Origin: Vulcanimicrobiia bacterium
GTDB lineage: Bacteria > Eremiobacterota > Eremiobacteria > Baltobacterales > Baltobacteraceae
DNA length: 5,918 bases
Assembly (NCBI GenBank): GCA_024281135.1
Contig: JAMXLG010000386.1
Span: forward strand, 1-5,918
Direction: 5' to 3'
In this document: one piece after another, positions 4,078-5,918 of the stretch
Numbering within the stretch: the first letter of the stretch is position 1
How the letters are laid out: each line of letters opens with the position of its first letter
Notes under the pieces: model-generated
What the model was told of the DNA's origin: nothing
The model's input: only the letters and a program-made list of their open reading frames with translations
Databases searched by the model: none
Translations under genes and position numbers: made by a program

Positions 4078-5918
4078 TTGATCATACAGCGCTCTATTGC
4101 TGCAGCTGCCGCAGCGTTGATCTTCGCGGCGAATACGCTGCCGGCGACAGCGACCGCTCCCAAACGTCCGGTGGCGCAAGGGCGTGCAGCGGTTCTCGCG
4201 AGAGGAACGATCTCCGGCAATCGCACGGTAAGCATTTCGCGCGCGGGCATCGCATCCATTACCTCTGCCGATCGTCGCCATATGGAGCTGCGTAGCGTTC
4301 CGCTTGCGGCGCTGACGTTCAAGCAGAATGGTCAACTAGACCCGGGCCAAGCGAAGTCGTTAGTCAAATCGCTCGACGTTCCGCCGCATCAACCGTACGT
4401 TCCGGGTGCTGTCAACGTCGTCTTCAGAGATGGTGCCGCACCTTATCAGGACGCAGCGACATTCCCGAGCGTGGCTTCCGCAAGCACGGCACTCGAGTAT
4501 AGCGCCGATTCGCGCGTCAACGCCGTGTTCGCAAAGCTAGGCGTCGATCGTATCGTTCGAATCGGTCGTTTCATCGATCGCTCTCGAATGGCATCGATGC
4601 ATTCGCGAGCGAGCGTCTATGACAGGTCTGCTCTCAACCTCGGCAGCGCCTACCAGATTCACGTCACGGACGCGACGGTGACCCAAGCGGTTCGCGCATT
4701 GCGCGCGCTTCCGTCCATCGCGTACGCATCGCCCGATTGGATCTTGTCCTCAACAAACGTACGCATGCAACCGCTTGCGCAACCGACGGGGATGCCTGCC
4801 GCGCACCGTTACGGCAGTTCTTCACGTTGGGCGCGCTTTGCGTCTGCACAGACGATGAATGCATCGCCTGCGATGCTCCCATCAAACTACGGCCTTACCA
4901 CCAGCATGCAATCGTATTTGAACGCTCCCGGTATTGACGCGGCCGCCGCGTACGATGAAGTGCAGAAGGCGTTTAGGCAATTGCCCGGTCAGGGCGAGAT
5001 CATTACCGACGTCGGCATCGGCGACGTTTGCACCGCGCCGGGCGATGTAACTTCGCACTTGATCGGCATGCAGCACTACCTTGATGCGCCCGCGTTGCCG
5101 CTCATTCCCGAGTATGTCGTGAACCCCGATGGATTTCTGTCGGGGAGCGCCGAGGCGTGCGGGACTGCCGACCCGTCGTTGAGCACGATTCTTTTGAATT
5201 TCTCGGTGATGGCGTCATTGCCCGAAGACCTTCAGCGCGGCAGCGAAATCGGGAGCGGGCCGACAGACTTTTTAGGAATCGCACCCGGCGCGTCGTACCG
5301 GCTTGTCGTTCCGCAAGGAACGGCGACCGTGAGTGCTCTCGTCGCAACATTCTTGGCTGCGGCGGATCAAACGCCGGCGCCCAACGTTATTACTGCAAGT
5401 ATTTGGTACCCGTTCACCGATCAGGGTTTTCCGTCGCGATTCCTTGAGGAAGATCCCATGGTGCGCAGCGCCATCTCGACGATCGTCAATGCTGATAACA
5501 TCGTCGTCTGTATCTCGGCAGGCGATGGATTAGGTCCAACAACGAACGCCGCACTGAGCCCCACGGGTGGAAGTGCACCAACGAATCTCGTTCAATCCGC
5601 TAACCAGTTGCCGACGAATCTCAACGACGTCGCATTTTCGACCGTGCCGTCGACGCTTGTGGATTCAGGCTCGATCGACGTAGGCGGTACGACAACCGAC
5701 GATATTCTTTCCGTAAATCCTTACGATCCGGCGAACGCGCAGTTTGTCAATCAGCTTGCGTTTCCGGCAGTTCGCTGGAACGGAATGGCGCAGTTCTCAA
5801 GCGGTTTCGGTAGCCGCGTGAACATATCGGCGCCATCCGATAACATCCCAACGATGTTTCTGGCGGGCCTCGGTTATGACGCGGTAGTCCCGACCAGTTA
5901 TTCCAGCGGCGGCACCTC
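4078..5918 (+). CDS. Secreted subtilase-like (S8/S53 clan) protein, atypical active site, 3' part missing
   Basis: 613 residues are visible from TTG 4078. Residues 1-27 are a signal peptide (Arg5, run of Ala, cleavage likely at ATA|TA or after Ala27). Residues 112-223 resemble a subtilisin inhibitor-type propeptide: it opens VNVVFRDG and closes AVRALRALPSIAYASPDW (204-221), like the usual L-x-x-x-P-x-V-x-Y-A-x-P-[DN] ending. The core begins near 304 with GQGEIITDVGIGD (Asp311 in the Asp-motif position). It continues with GIAPGA (400-405), strand NIVVCISAGDG (474-484), DSGSIDVGGTT (529-539), FSSGFGSRVNISAP (573-586) and GGT followed by TC, so residue 614 must be Ser, the expected nucleophile. 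There is no HGTH motif, and Asp483 occupies the usual oxyanion Asn position, as in sedolisins. Signal, propeptide and fold call are firm; activity is doubtful. The C-terminus is outside the window. Confidence 0.87.
   Translation, partial: MIIQRSIAAAAAALIFAANTLPATATAPKRPVAQGRAAVLARGTISGNRTVSISRAGIASITSADRRHMELRSVPLAALTFKQNGQLDPGQAKSLVKSLDVPPHQPYVPGAVNVVFRDGAAPYQDAATFPSVASASTALEYSADSRVNAVFAKLGVDRIVRIGRFIDRSRMASMHSRASVYDRSALNLGSAYQIHVTDATVTQAVRALRALPSIAYASPDWILSSTNVRMQPLAQPTGMPAAHRYGSSSRWARFASAQTMNASPAMLPSNYGLTTSMQSYLNAPGIDAAAAYDEVQKAFRQLPGQGEIITDVGIGDVCTAPGDVTSHLIGMQHYLDAPALPLIPEYVVNPDGFLSGSAEACGTADPSLSTILLNFSVMASLPEDLQRGSEIGSGPTDFLGIAPGASYRLVVPQGTATVSALVATFLAAADQTPAPNVITASIWYPFTDQGFPSRFLEEDPMVRSAISTIVNADNIVVCISAGDGLGPTTNAALSPTGGSAPTNLVQSANQLPTNLNDVAFSTVPSTLVDSGSIDVGGTTTDDILSVNPYDPANAQFVNQLAFPAVRWNGMAQFSSGFGSRVNISAPSDNIPTMFLAGLGYDAVVPTSYSSGGT

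Noticed and set aside
4194..4203. A 10-bp palindrome TCTCGCGAGA.
   Set aside because: It lies inside the coding region of the subtilase-like protein and is explained by codons for V-L-A-R-G; no flanking regulatory context.
4008..4295. A 95-residue plus-strand frame beginning at TTG 4008 and overlapping the subtilase-like start.
   Set aside because: Cys- and Arg-rich shadow translation with no recognisable domain; the overlapping frame encodes a clear signal peptide and propeptide.

Overview
The window is 5,918 bases of moderately GC-rich bacterial DNA holding four protein genes, two of them cut by the window edges. No RNA gene, CRISPR array, transposase or integrase was seen. The gene style suggests an environmental, probably diderm bacterium: long Ala/Thr-rich secreted proteins, lipoproteins with a Gly run after the lipid-anchor Cys, and secreted proteases of the sedolisin and subtilisin clan. 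Eremiobacterota (WPS-2), Acidobacteriota or Chloroflexota are plausible. This is inference from gene style only; there is no phylogenetic marker here.

Left block, minus strand (2193 down to 1): a two-gene operon. The first gene (826-2193) encodes a 455-residue lipoprotein of unknown function. The second (1-829, running off the left edge) encodes a sedolisin (peptidase family S53) precursor with its own lipobox and a clear pro-kumamolisin domain. The genes overlap by the four bases GTGA and each has a strong Shine-Dalgarno (SD) sequence. Both mature proteins begin Cys followed by six or seven Gly. An imperfect direct repeat crosses the junction, so the end of the lipoprotein and the start of the sedolisin both read MNAIVK, each in its own frame.

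Divergent intergenic region (2194-2387): it holds a possible dispersed-repeat fragment (2222-2265), several short palindromes, a possible promoter (2323-2351) and a cluster of GACTTA/TAAGTC half-sites directly against the start codon of the next gene, which has no recognisable SD.

Centre, plus strand (2388-3962): a 524-residue protein with an N-terminal helix-turn-helix and a C-terminal helical, TPR-like half, read as a cytoplasmic DNA-binding regulator.

Right block, plus strand (4078 to the right edge): after a 115-base gap comes a secreted subtilisin-like protein starting at TTG. It has a signal peptide, an inhibitor-type propeptide and a subtilase-fold core. The window ends inside the codon of the expected nucleophile Ser. 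The core keeps the Asp motif, the GIAPGA strand and the GTS motif, but has no HGTH motif, and Asp replaces the usual oxyanion Asn. It is either a divergent peptidase or a pseudoprotease.

Taken together, a helix-turn-helix/TPR regulator sits between two different exported proteases, one of them paired with an uncharacterised lipoprotein. The simplest reading is a locally controlled extracellular proteolysis locus. A more speculative reading is a peptide-sensing module in which secreted proteases make or destroy the ligand of the TPR regulator.
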